Of a DNA stretch of 64,000 bases, positions 24,386 to 33,284 are shown in pieces; position 1 is the first letter of the stretch, and each line of letters opens with the position of its first letter. Source of the stretch: Acidobacteriota bacterium (GTDB lineage Bacteria; Acidobacteriota; Blastocatellia; UBA7656); assembly GCA_040754075.1 (NCBI GenBank), contig JBFMDH010000038.1, forward strand, positions 1-64,000. The letters run 5' to 3'. The position numbers and the translations under genes were made by a program. The notes under the pieces are model-generated. The model had not been told where the DNA came from and ran no database searches. It saw only the letters and a list, made by a program, of their open reading frames with translations.

Positions 24386-26743
24386 ATGCGTCAAATAATG
24401 CCTATGATTGATCGACAACCGCTCAAAACCAATTCAAAAAGAAGAGAAATCCGCATTGCATTTTTTAGTGCCTTGATGATTTTCATCTTCACCGTTCAAG
24501 CCGCCGCCTGGCAAATTACCAAATTTAAAATCGAAGGTCGCGTTCTTGACCAGACCGGCGCGGCGATTGTCGGCGCGAAGGTGAGTTGCCGAACCACAGA
24601 ACGCGGTTCCCAACTTGACGCGACAACGACCAATCAGGACGGCTATTTTTCATTCAAGGAAAGTGTCGCAGGAAAATATGTGCTGGTGATTTCTGCAAGC
24701 GGTTTCAAAGCGGTTTCACGCGAAATCAATCTGCAACAAAACCTCAACCTCGACATCACGCTTACCCCCGAATCAGTCACCGAACAAGTTACGATTACCG
24801 CTGAACGCACGCTGACGCGAGTGAGTGAAACCGCAACCAGCGTCGCCGTTTTATCAACGGAAGATTTGACAACGACATCGGCGCTCATGCTCGATGACGC
24901 ATTAAGACAAGTGCCGGGCTTTTCCTTGTTCCGCCGTTCCGGTAGTCGCACCGCGAACCCGACGACGCAGGGCGTATCGTTTCGCGGAGTCGGCGCAAGC
25001 GGTGCAAGCCGCGCAGTGATTTTAACCGATGGCATTCCGCTCAATGACCCGTTCGGCGGGTGGATTTACTGGGGACGTGTGCCACGCGAAGAGGTAAGCC
25101 GCATCGAAGTGGTGCGCGGTGGCGCGTCCAATCTTTACGGGTCGGATGCGCTCGGCGGCGTCATCAATTTTATTCCGCGCGAAAATCACGACGCGGCATT
25201 TTCGTTAGAGACCGCTTACGGCAATCAGCAAACGCCGAGCGGTTCATTTTTTGCGGGCGGGCGGTTCGGCAAATTCGGCGCGCAAATTTCCGGTCAGGCT
25301 CTGCATACCGATGGTTACATCCTGGTTGACGAAAATGAACGCGGCAGCGTCGATACCAGAGCGGGCGCGGAATTTTCAACTCTCGATGCAACGCTTGAAC
25401 GCTCCATTGCGGATAAAGGACGGGTCTTCATTCGCGGTTCGGTATTCGGCGAATCGCGTGAAAACGGCACCCCGTTGCAGACCAATCGCACCCACATCAG
25501 GCAATTCGCAAGCGGTTTCGATTGGAGGTCGGTAACCGTCGGCGCACTGCTCATTCGCGCTTATGGCAGCACACAGGTTTACAATCAGAGCTTTTCGGCA
25601 ATTGCTGCAAATCGCAACAGCGAAAACTTAACCCGCGACCAGCGCACGCCTGCACAACAAATCGGCTTTACGTCGGGTTGGTCGCGCGCGGCGGGCAACC
25701 GGCAAACCTTAGTTGCGGGATTCGATTTTCGCGAAGTGCGCGGCGCAAGCGATGAACTGGTTTTCGCAGGCGGGCGCATCACCTCGGCGGTCGGCGCAGG
25801 CGGGCGTCAACGAATCTTTGGCATTTACGGGCAGAACATCATTCGCCTCACCGATAAATTTTTTGCGACGATTGGCGGTCGCGTTGACCGCTGGCGCAAT
25901 TATGACGGGCTTTCGACCAGTCGTGTGTTTGCAACCGCAGTCGTCACTCCAACATTTTTTAAAGACCGCGCGGAAACCGCCTTCAGCCCGCGATTGTCTT
26001 TGCTTTATAAAGCGCATGAAAATGTTTCGCTCTTTGTGTCGGGCTATCGCGCCTTTCGCGCGCCGACCTTGAATGAATTGTACCGCTCGTTTCGCGTCGG
26101 CAATGTTCTCACGCAAGCCAACAGTAATTTGCAGGCTGAAAGACTCACAGGCGGTGAAGCGGGCGCAAACCTCAATGCCTTCAAACAGCGAATGAATTTA
26201 CGCGGCACATTTTTCTGGACGGAAATCATCAGACCGGTAGCCAATGTGACGCGCTCGGTGACCCCCGATTTGATTACCAGACAGCGGCAAAATCTCGGAC
26301 GCACACGTTCACGCGGCGTTGAGTTTGAAGCCGAAGCGCGACTGACGAATTCCATTGCCATTACCGGCGGCTATCTCTTCGCCGATGCCACAGTACGACG
26401 CTTTCCGACGAATCGCTCACTTGAAGGTTTATGGATTCCACAGGTGCCGCGCCATCAAATGACTTTTCAATTTCGTTACGCTAATCCGTCGATTATTACG
26501 GTAGGCGTTCAAGGACGCGCCATCGGTACGCAATTCGATGATGACCAGAATTTATTTGAACTGGACAAATTCTTCACCCTTGATTTATTCGCGTCGCGCC
26601 GCCTGACACAAGGCGTAGAAGTTTTTGCGGCATTTGAAAATCTCTTTGACCAGAAATATGACATCGGGCGAACCCCGGTCAGAACATTGGGACCGCCCAT
26701 CTTAGCTCGCGTGGGACTCAGATTGAATTTCGGCGCGCGATGA
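24386..26743 (+). CDS. TonB-dependent outer membrane receptor with N-terminal carboxypeptidase-regulatory domain
   Basis: A receptor of about 785 residues. After a signal-like segment (IAFFSALMIFIFTVQAAA) comes an Ig-like carboxypeptidase-regulatory domain (IEGRVLDQTGAAIVGAKV), then the plug (LDDALRQVPGFSLFRRSG, VILTDGIPLNDPFGGWIYW, IEVVRGGASNLYGSDALGG). The beta-barrel ends in an aromatic/Arg-containing strand (VGLRLNFGAR). It imports a scarce ligand, powered by TonB; BtuB-like plug wording suggests iron chelates or cobalamin, which is inference. The frame opens at a GTG (24356); the ATG at 24386 has GGAACG close upstream and is chosen tentatively. Confidence 0.88.
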   Translation: MRQIMPMIDRQPLKTNSKRREIRIAFFSALMIFIFTVQAAAWQITKFKIEGRVLDQTGAAIVGAKVSCRTTERGSQLDATTTNQDGYFSFKESVAGKYVLVISASGFKAVSREINLQQNLNLDITLTPESVTEQVTITAERTLTRVSETATSVAVLSTEDLTTTSALMLDDALRQVPGFSLFRRSGSRTANPTTQGVSFRGVGASGASRAVILTDGIPLNDPFGGWIYWGRVPREEVSRIEVVRGGASNLYGSDALGGVINFIPRENHDAAFSLETAYGNQQTPSGSFFAGGRFGKFGAQISGQALHTDGYILVDENERGSVDTRAGAEFSTLDATLERSIADKGRVFIRGSVFGESRENGTPLQTNRTHIRQFASGFDWRSVTVGALLIRAYGSTQVYNQSFSAIAANRNSENLTRDQRTPAQQIGFTSGWSRAAGNRQTLVAGFDFREVRGASDELVFAGGRITSAVGAGGRQRIFGIYGQNIIRLTDKFFATIGGRVDRWRNYDGLSTSRVFATAVVTPTFFKDRAETAFSPRLSLLYKAHENVSLFVSGYRAFRAPTLNELYRSFRVGNVLTQANSNLQAERLTGGEAGANLNAFKQRMNLRGTFFWTEIIRPVANVTRSVTPDLITRQRQNLGRTRSRGVEFEAEARLTNSIAITGGYLFADATVRRFPTNRSLEGLWIPQVPRHQMTFQFRYANPSIITVGVQGRAIGTQFDDDQNLFELDKFFTLDLFASRRLTQGVEVFAAFENLFDQKYDIGRTPVRTLGPPILARVGLRLNFGAR

Positions 26744-26797
26744 ATTGAGCCTGTGTTATGCTAATCGCGTTTTATCTTTCAACGTTCAAGCATTCGT

Positions 26798-28615
26798 ATG
26801 AACAAAAAGTTTTATCAAAGTCCGGTGCTCATCGCACTCTTCGTAATTTTCCTGTGTTCGTCATTTCCACGTTTACAAGCTGATACACACAAGCCATCAA
26901 GCCCGCAAACCATTGCACCACTAAATAACGGCTCGTTGAATTGTGGCTTTGACGGGTATGGCGCGGAAAATGCCCTGAATGTTCATCGTGAAAATCAATG
27001 GCGCGGTAAAACCCATCTCAATGCAATGACCTTGCCAAGCGTGGCGCGTGTGGAAACGCGCGGCGATGTTGCGCTCATTGAAGACGATGGCTCAATCATC
27101 ATGCAGCCCAATGGTTTTGATTTAAAAAACAAATCGCTGGTTTTCACACCCGACGGCAATGGCTATCGTTTAACCATCGGCGGCACGCAGTTCGATGATA
27201 ATTTCGGCAGTCGCATTAACGATTACTCAGGCATTGATGATTTGCCGATGGAGGGCGCAAACAACGGCTACAAAGAAATCTCTATCGCCTCTGCGCCATT
27301 CAATTTTTTCAACACCGCTTACGACAAAATTTTCATCGGCACCAATGGTTTCGTGACTTTCAATCGCGGCGACACCACCGCAAGAACCTCGGCAGCCGTG
27401 CTCGCCAAAGAGTTGCCGCGCCTCGCGCCGCTCTGGGCTGACCTGGATTTTACCAATCGCGGCAGCATCTTTTACAACCGCTTGAGCGACCACCACCTCG
27501 TCACCTGGAACAAAGCGCCACAGGCGCAGTATGCCGAAATCAGCACCTTTCAACTCGCGCTCTTTGATGACGGGCGCATCGTTTTCGCATACAAAAAAGT
27601 GAAAGCCCGCAACGCCTTGATAGGACTCTCAGCCGGTAATTCCGCTTCAGACGCCGCGCCCATTGATTTTTCAGCAGCGCAAAATCAACACCTCGACGCG
27701 CCGGTGTTTGAATCATTCTCGGTTCAAAAACGCCTGGATATTCCGGCGCTCACACGCGCTTTTTACAGCGCCTTCCCGGATGAATTCGACACGGTTTATC
27801 TGTGGACGGATTTCGCTTTCGACAACGGGCCCGGGTACGCAACTTCATTTGTAGTTCGCAACGACATTCAAGGCATCGGCATACGACAATTCGACAAAGG
27901 CAACCCTTATGGCAGCGCCTCGCGGCTTTCGTCAATCGTGGTGATGGGCGATGTGGTTCGCAGTTGGATTGATGACCCCAATGCCAATATGGTCGGGCTG
28001 TTTTCGGCGGTCGCCATCACCTGTCACGAACAGGCGCATCGCTGGACATCTTACATTCGCTTCAATACCAATCGCGGCGTGAAAGATGATTTGCTGGGGC
28101 GCGATTTGAATCACTGGAGTTTTTTCATGGATACGCGCACCAATGACAGCGGCAGTTTTTCATCCTTGATGGAAGGCAACGCCTGGAGCGACGGAACCGC
28201 GGGAACTTTCAGAACCCTTGAAACCTCCGCCAATTATTTCAGCGAACTCGACCAGTATTTGATGGGACTTCGCTCGGCAGACGAAGTGCGCGACCTCGCT
28301 TATATCGAAGTCAGCGATGCGCAATTAAAAGAAGCTCTCAGAATCGTTTCACCCGCCGCTAATTTTTCCATAACCGGTGAGCGTAAAACGGTGTCGCTTA
28401 ATCAGGTCATCGCTTACGAAGGCGAGCGAGTTCCCGACGCCGCAATTGCGCCGAAAGAATTTCGTATCGCGTTTATTTTGCTCAGTGAACGCGGCAATCC
28501 GCCAACCAATGCCACGATAGATAAAACCGACCGTTATCGTTCGGCGCTGGTGCGTTATTTTTCTCAAGCGACAGATAGACGTGGGGCGTTGAACAGTTCG
28601 CTCAGCGCAGAATAA
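26798..28615 (+). CDS. Secreted protein with HEXXH motif, putative metalloprotease
   Basis: A 605-residue exported protein (signal peptide LIALFVIFLCSSFPRLQA). A middle region (IGTNGFVTFNRGDTT, LAPLWADLDF, LVTWNKAPQ, IVFAYKKVKA) looks like a NIDO-type beta-sandwich. Beyond it, HEQAH at residues 410-414 (CHEQAHRWTSY) gives an HEXXH zinc-binding pattern. The later SELDQYLMGL glutamate could be the third ligand of a gluzincin. I know similar unnamed proteins with a LDLYLMGL block in soil bacteria, but no characterised member. No strong Shine-Dalgarno precedes the ATG. Protease activity is inferred from motif only. The 278-nt gap after it holds no gene I can see. Confidence 0.65.
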   Translation: MNKKFYQSPVLIALFVIFLCSSFPRLQADTHKPSSPQTIAPLNNGSLNCGFDGYGAENALNVHRENQWRGKTHLNAMTLPSVARVETRGDVALIEDDGSIIMQPNGFDLKNKSLVFTPDGNGYRLTIGGTQFDDNFGSRINDYSGIDDLPMEGANNGYKEISIASAPFNFFNTAYDKIFIGTNGFVTFNRGDTTARTSAAVLAKELPRLAPLWADLDFTNRGSIFYNRLSDHHLVTWNKAPQAQYAEISTFQLALFDDGRIVFAYKKVKARNALIGLSAGNSASDAAPIDFSAAQNQHLDAPVFESFSVQKRLDIPALTRAFYSAFPDEFDTVYLWTDFAFDNGPGYATSFVVRNDIQGIGIRQFDKGNPYGSASRLSSIVVMGDVVRSWIDDPNANMVGLFSAVAITCHEQAHRWTSYIRFNTNRGVKDDLLGRDLNHWSFFMDTRTNDSGSFSSLMEGNAWSDGTAGTFRTLETSANYFSELDQYLMGLRSADEVRDLAYIEVSDAQLKEALRIVSPAANFSITGERKTVSLNQVIAYEGERVPDAAIAPKEFRIAFILLSERGNPPTNATIDKTDRYRSALVRYFSQATDRRGALNSSLSAE

Positions 28616-28893
28616 TTGTTTATGTTTTGCGTAATCAGTAGGAATTCGCATCCGAAAAATTATTACGGAAAACTGCGGCTCTATTTTTCAAGGTGACTTT
28701 CCCAGGGCAGTTCAACCGGCAAATGCAAGCTAATGGTCTGGCGATAGAACAGTAAAAATAATCGGCAATCAAATCACTATTCGTCTCTATCATTCGCTCT
28801 CTAACTTGAAATTCAAAGAAAAACTGCTAACCTCTCATTGCATTTTTCAAGCGTAACAACCCATCACTATTGAAAAACCATTGCGGAGGATTT

Positions 28894-29610
28894 ATGGAAA
28901 CCAACGTGAAAATCAAACTGTTTTTATTGAGTTTCGCTTTACTGATTATCAATATCAACATATTCGCTCAAGGCGCAGTAATCGGCGATAAGAAACCCGG
29001 CAACGCGGCACCTGCCACGTCAACTTCACAACCCGTGCCAACCACGCAACCAGGCGCACAACCCGCGCCAACCACACCAACCGCGCCAGACCGCGAGAAA
29101 GACCACGAAGAGTTGCGCGCGTTGTTGAGAAATGCCAGAGAAACGGTGAACGCCCAAAATTTCGACGCGCTCAAACCGTTGTTTGCCGAAAAATTTTCCA
29201 TTACTACGGTTGACCAGAAACTCTTCACCAATTTCGATGATTTCAAAAAAGAATTTGCCGCGTTGTTTACCGGTAATCAGGCACCTTTAAAAAGCATCAA
29301 CTTCAACCCCGAAGCCGACGCGCTAACGGAATTCGTTGGCGATAATGTTGGTCTCAGTCACGGCACCTCAACCGACACCTATAATTTCAGCGACGGTGAC
29401 ACGCGCATCATGAAAAGCCGCTGGACGGCGACCGTCATTAAAGAAAATGGCAAATGGAAAATTTTAAACCTGCACATTGGTGCCAATATTTTAGATAATC
29501 CGGTCACTGATGCGGCAAAAAGTTATGTCTCGAAAGTCGGCATCGGGGCGGGTCTCGGCGGCTTGCTCATCGGTTTCCTTGTCGCCTGGTTCTTACGCGG
29601 TAAAAAGTAG
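28894..29610 (+). CDS. Exported NTF2/SnoaL-like protein with C-terminal membrane anchor
   Basis: A 238-residue protein with a signal peptide (LFLLSFALLIININIFAQ), a Pro/Thr/Gln-rich linker (about 35-65), and a SnoaL/DUF4440-like domain (about 68-205). The domain has LRNARETVNAQNFDALKPLF and the closing strand pair RIMKSRWTATVIKENGKWKILNLH. It ends in a single membrane helix with positive stop (GLGGLLIGFLVAWFLRGKK). The active domain probably faces the periplasm. GGAGG 5 nt before the ATG at 28894 decides the start against the longer frame from 28870. Such domains are enzymes or binding scaffolds; no catalytic role can be assigned. Confidence 0.75.
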   Translation: METNVKIKLFLLSFALLIININIFAQGAVIGDKKPGNAAPATSTSQPVPTTQPGAQPAPTTPTAPDREKDHEELRALLRNARETVNAQNFDALKPLFAEKFSITTVDQKLFTNFDDFKKEFAALFTGNQAPLKSINFNPEADALTEFVGDNVGLSHGTSTDTYNFSDGDTRIMKSRWTATVIKENGKWKILNLHIGANILDNPVTDAAKSYVSKVGIGAGLGGLLIGFLVAWFLRGKK

Positions 29611-29678
29611 CGCCTCATAATTAATCCGAAGAAATTCACGAGTGATATAATCCAGGAAAACAACCGCGTGGAGTTTTT

Positions 29679-30095
29679 ATGCCAGCAAAAGATATTTATC
29701 ATGAGAAAGTAAAACGCGCGTTGATGAAAGATGGCTGGACAATTACTCATGACCCTTTAAAACTCAAATGGGGTCTCAAAGATATGTATGTTGATCTCGG
29801 CGCGGAGCAATTTTTTGGCGCGGAAAAAGACAGTACCCGAATTGCTGTTGAAGTCAAAAGTTTTCTAAGCGCATCAAGCATGAATGATCTTGAAAATGCT
29901 ATCGGTCAATATATCGTTTACCACGAAGTCTTGTGTAGAATCGAACCGGAACGCGCGCTATATTTGGCAGTGCGTGAAGAGACTTGGCAAGATGTGTTTG
30001 AAGAGCCAATTGGTAAATTACTTTTGGATACCCAACATCTTCGTCTTTTGATTTTCGATGAACACGAGGAGGTAGTTTTGAAATGGATAATTTGA
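29679..30095 (+). CDS. xisH: XisH family protein
   Basis: A 138-residue XisH homologue, first named as one of the controlling factors for excision of the fdxN element in Anabaena. It has a restriction-endonuclease-like layout: KDMYVDLGAE then IAVEVKSF (EVK at 58-60), the PD-(D/E)XK pattern, so it is probably a nuclease-fold protein. The C-terminus (LLIFDEHEEVVLKWI) is typical. It overlaps xisI by 13 nt. No fdxN-like element or recombinase is seen nearby; such pairs are scattered through cyanobacteria, Chloroflexi and others as accessory genes. Confidence 0.88.
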   Translation: MPAKDIYHEKVKRALMKDGWTITHDPLKLKWGLKDMYVDLGAEQFFGAEKDSTRIAVEVKSFLSASSMNDLENAIGQYIVYHEVLCRIEPERALYLAVREETWQDVFEEPIGKLLLDTQHLRLLIFDEHEEVVLKWII

Positions 30096-30415
30096 TTGAA
30101 TATCGCCGGATTATTGAACAGGTACTCACTGAATATGCGCGCATCCCTTACGCTTACGGAGAAATTCAAACGCAAACAATTTTTGATAGGGAAGGCGATC
30201 ATTATCTGCTTGTCAATGTCGGCTGGGATAAAAGGAGAGTGCATGGCTGTCTCATTCACATAGACATCATCAATGACAAGTTGTGGATTCAACGCGACGG
30301 CACTGAACAGGGTATTGCCAGGGAGTTGGAAGCGGCAGGCATTCCCAAAGATCGCATCGTTTTAGCCTTTCATTCACCCGAAGCGCGGCAACACACAGAA
30401 TACGCTGTGGCTTAA
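30083..30415 (+). CDS. xisI: XisI family protein
   Basis: A 110-residue XisI homologue and the invariable partner of XisH. Family features are YRRIIEQVLTEYARIPYAYG, the central GDHYLLVNVGWDKRRVHGCLIHIDI and the ending ELEAAGIPKDRIVLAFHSPEARQHTEYAVA, which matches the conserved C-terminus. It starts inside the end of xisH, with GAGGAGGTAG upstream, so the two are co-translated. The pair's function is not established; a toxin-antitoxin or nuclease-inhibitor relation is one hypothesis. The 6-nt gap to the amidohydrolase gene downstream suggests co-transcription, perhaps by chance. Confidence 0.9.
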   Translation: MDNLIEYRRIIEQVLTEYARIPYAYGEIQTQTIFDREGDHYLLVNVGWDKRRVHGCLIHIDIINDKLWIQRDGTEQGIARELEAAGIPKDRIVLAFHSPEARQHTEYAVA

Positions 30416-30421
30416 TCTCCC

Positions 30422-32563
30422 ATGCTCGACCTTATCATTAAAAACGCGCTGCTCTTTGATGGTCTGGGTTCGCCGCCCGTGCAAAGCGATGTCGGGATCG
30501 TTCAGGGCAAAGTTGCAATCATTAAAAAAAATATCGCTGAATCGGCGCGAGAAATCATTGAGGCAACCGGGCGTTGGCTGACCCCGGGTTTTATTGACAT
30601 CCACACCCATTATGACCTCGAATTGGAAATTGCTCCGTCCTTGATTGAATCGGTTCGTCACGGGGTCACTTCGGTAGTCATCGGCAATTGCAGCCTCTCG
30701 ATTGCGCTCGGCAAACCGCAAACCCTTGCGGATATTTTTCAACGTGTCGAAACCCTTTCGCCCGTCTTAATTCAAAAATGGCTCGGCGCTTCGATGAACT
30801 GGCAAACGCCCGTGGAATACCTCGCGCATCTCAAACAACTGCCGCTCGGAGTCAATGTCGCTGCCCTGTTAGGGCATAGCGCGCTTCGCGCCGAGGTGAT
30901 GGGACTGGAACGCAGTTTGAAAGATACAGCCCCCGACGCCGAACTTGCGGAAATGCGCCGCATCGCCAAACTGGCTCTGGGAGCCGGTTTCACGGGCATC
31001 TCGATTGACATGGTGCCGTGGCATATGATGAGCGGAGAATTCCGCGGCAGAACCATCCCTTCGCAACACGCGGACTTCCGTGAGTACGCCTGCCTTGCCG
31101 ATGTCTGTCGCCAACACGACGCGGTTTTTCAAGTTACGCCCAATCCGCAAAATCACCGCTCGCTTCTGGATATTTTGCGCCTGAGTTTAAAGCGCCCACA
31201 GTTGCGAATCACCATCTTAGCGGCGCTCGATTCCGTAGCCAATCGCAGGCTCTGGCGGGTGTTTCGACCGATGCTCTTTTTCTTGAATAAAATTCTCGGC
31301 TGCAATATCCGTTTTCAAACCTTGACCGAACCGTTCACGGTTTATTCGGATGGCGCGGTTACACCGCTTTTTGAAGAGTTCGCCTGCGGGGTGCGCTTGA
31401 ACGATTGCGACACCCGCGACGCGCGAAAAATGCTCTGGCAATCACCGGGCTTTCGTGAAGCGTTCAAACATCAATGGTCAAATGGCTTCCGCAACACTTT
31501 TCATCGAAACCTCGCGTTAATGACCATTGTGCGCGCTCCCGATGCGACGCTTGCAGGCAAAACGTTTGCCGAGGCAGCGCGTGAAAAAAATGTTGATGCG
31601 GTTGATTTCTTTATTGAACTGCTGGAAACCTATGACACGGATTTGCGCTGGGTAACGACCGGCGCAAATGACCGCTTAACAGAACGCTTGAACTTGATGG
31701 CGCAGGAATTCGTCTTGCCGGGTTTCACCGATGCCGGCGCGCACGTGCAAAATCTGGGATATTACGACGGCGCGATTTCGCTTTTAAAACAGGCGGTGCA
31801 GACTCGCTTTATGTCGCCCGAAAAAGCGGTGTCGCGGGTGACCGGAGAGCCAGCCCGGTGGTTTCGCCTGGACACGGGCGTTTTACGCGAAGGCGCAAAA
31901 GCCGATTTTCTATTAATCAATCCTGAATTTTTAAAAGCGCCCATCACCGAACAGGTCGCTATCGAAGACCCTGTCCTGGACGGCGCAATGCGTATGGTGA
32001 AACGCGGCAATGAACGCCTCGTTGAAGCGGTTTTTATAAACGGCGCGCGCGTTTTTAAAGATGGCGAAGCGAGAGAAATTTCAGGCAGGGAACCTCTGGG
32101 CGACGTGCTCACGCAAACTTTGCCTTCCGTAAATTTGGAAAAGCAGAAACGGCGCAATCGCATCAGTCGGGAGATTCCTGAACACCCCTTCACCGATTAC
32201 TGGGATATTTTCGTGTTGAAGCATCAGCATCCGGCAAACATTTTTTTGCATGCTGTGGGTGTGGTGATTTTTTATGGTTTAGTGGTTTTAGCCTTTGCCT
32301 TAAAAAATTACTGGTTGCTGTTATTACTGCCTTCATCGCAACTGGTGGGGCTTATCGGGCATTTGCTTTTCGAGCGCAGTTATATCGATATGCAGGACGC
32401 GGTGTTTTCGATTCGCGCATCGCGGTGTCTGAATATAATGTTTTGGAAAATCCTCCGAGGTCGATACCGTAAAGAGATTCGCGAAAAACAAGCGCGGCTT
32501 AAAGCTTTTCAACTCGCCCAACTCCCTGAACGCATTACCCAACCCGAACACCAAGTCGCCTGA
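30422..32563 (+). CDS. D-aminoacylase-like amidohydrolase fused to an Mpo1-like membrane domain
   Basis: An unusual two-part protein of 713 residues. Residues 1 to about 570 are an amidohydrolase of the N-acyl-D-amino-acid deacylase group: metal motif FIDIHTHYDLELEI, a late TDAGAHVQNLGYYDG, and the closing GVLREGAKADFLLINPE. The last 120 or so residues (EHPFTDYWDIFVLKHQHPANIFLHAVGV, two or more hydrophobic helices, LFERS) resemble the DUF962/Mpo1 family, iron dioxygenases of 2-hydroxy fatty acid breakdown in yeast. The PAP2 gene overlaps its stop (TGATG). The fusion suggests linked hydrolysis and lipid chemistry; function is inferred only. Confidence 0.8.
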   Translation: MLDLIIKNALLFDGLGSPPVQSDVGIVQGKVAIIKKNIAESAREIIEATGRWLTPGFIDIHTHYDLELEIAPSLIESVRHGVTSVVIGNCSLSIALGKPQTLADIFQRVETLSPVLIQKWLGASMNWQTPVEYLAHLKQLPLGVNVAALLGHSALRAEVMGLERSLKDTAPDAELAEMRRIAKLALGAGFTGISIDMVPWHMMSGEFRGRTIPSQHADFREYACLADVCRQHDAVFQVTPNPQNHRSLLDILRLSLKRPQLRITILAALDSVANRRLWRVFRPMLFFLNKILGCNIRFQTLTEPFTVYSDGAVTPLFEEFACGVRLNDCDTRDARKMLWQSPGFREAFKHQWSNGFRNTFHRNLALMTIVRAPDATLAGKTFAEAAREKNVDAVDFFIELLETYDTDLRWVTTGANDRLTERLNLMAQEFVLPGFTDAGAHVQNLGYYDGAISLLKQAVQTRFMSPEKAVSRVTGEPARWFRLDTGVLREGAKADFLLINPEFLKAPITEQVAIEDPVLDGAMRMVKRGNERLVEAVFINGARVFKDGEAREISGREPLGDVLTQTLPSVNLEKQKRRNRISREIPEHPFTDYWDIFVLKHQHPANIFLHAVGVVIFYGLVVLAFALKNYWLLLLLPSSQLVGLIGHLLFERSYIDMQDAVFSIRASRCLNIMFWKILRGRYRKEIREKQARLKAFQLAQLPERITQPEHQVA

Positions 32564-33165
32564 TGAAGTTACCGGTAATCGAAATCAAATATAAGTGGTG
32601 GGTGGCGGCGATCAGTTATGTGAGTTTTGTTTTGCTTTACACATTGACGGGTAATGTGCATTTGCAAACGCCGGTCGTGCTCTCGCCTTCAACTATTGAC
32701 CGGAGGATTCCCTTCATAGATTGGACAGTGTGGATTTACCATTCGCAATTCCTGTTGCTGGCATTGAATATTGCGCTGTTAAAAAGCCGGGAAAATTTAA
32801 GTCGCGTCTTTTATGCCTTGAATTTTGCAAGCCTGCTTTCGTTTTTCATTTTTTTCATCTACCCGACAACCATTCCGCGTTTGCCATTAAACGATGTGGG
32901 GCTAACCCGCGAAGCCCTCGCTATGCTCTACGCAATTGATGCGCCGACCAACTGTTTTCCGTCCTTGCACATTTCGCTCGCCTGGCTTTCAGCGGCGGGC
33001 GTCTGGCGAGAGAATCATCAATTTGGCGCAGCAATTATTTTGTGGACGCTTTTTATTAGTCTTTCAACACTGACCACCAAACAGCATTTTTTCATTGATG
33101 TCGCGGGCGGTCTGGTCATCGCTTTGGCTTGTCATTTCCTAATTGGCAAAATCAAATTTGTTTAA
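32563..33165 (+). CDS. PAP2 superfamily membrane phosphatase
   Basis: A 200-residue membrane protein with about six hydrophobic segments. PAP2 motif 2 is FPSLHISLAW and motif 3 is STLTTKQHFFIDVAGG, giving the two catalytic histidines; motif 1 is not clear. The pattern is nearer the Aur1/inositol-phosphoceramide-synthase-like PAP2 group than to UppP/BacA. It acts on phospholipid head groups or isoprenoid diphosphates, probably at the outer face of the inner membrane. It begins inside the stop codon of the amidohydrolase-Mpo1 gene, which supports a shared lipid-related job. A 119-nt gap separates it from the next gene. Confidence 0.85.
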   Translation: MKLPVIEIKYKWWVAAISYVSFVLLYTLTGNVHLQTPVVLSPSTIDRRIPFIDWTVWIYHSQFLLLALNIALLKSRENLSRVFYALNFASLLSFFIFFIYPTTIPRLPLNDVGLTREALAMLYAIDAPTNCFPSLHISLAWLSAAGVWRENHQFGAAIILWTLFISLSTLTTKQHFFIDVAGGLVIALACHFLIGKIKFV

Positions 33166-33284
33166 TCAACAACTATTCATTCGGCAATTTTCTTCTGGCG
33201 TGCGCTGCGGCAATCCGTTGCAGCAAAAAAATGGCTCGGTTATGATGCTTGCACCCGACAAGTCAAACTTTGGAAATCATTTTC

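Noticed and set aside
29679-30415. XisH-XisI read as evidence of an fdxN-type excision element
   Set aside because: No site-specific recombinase, direct repeats or interrupted nif gene is visible around it.
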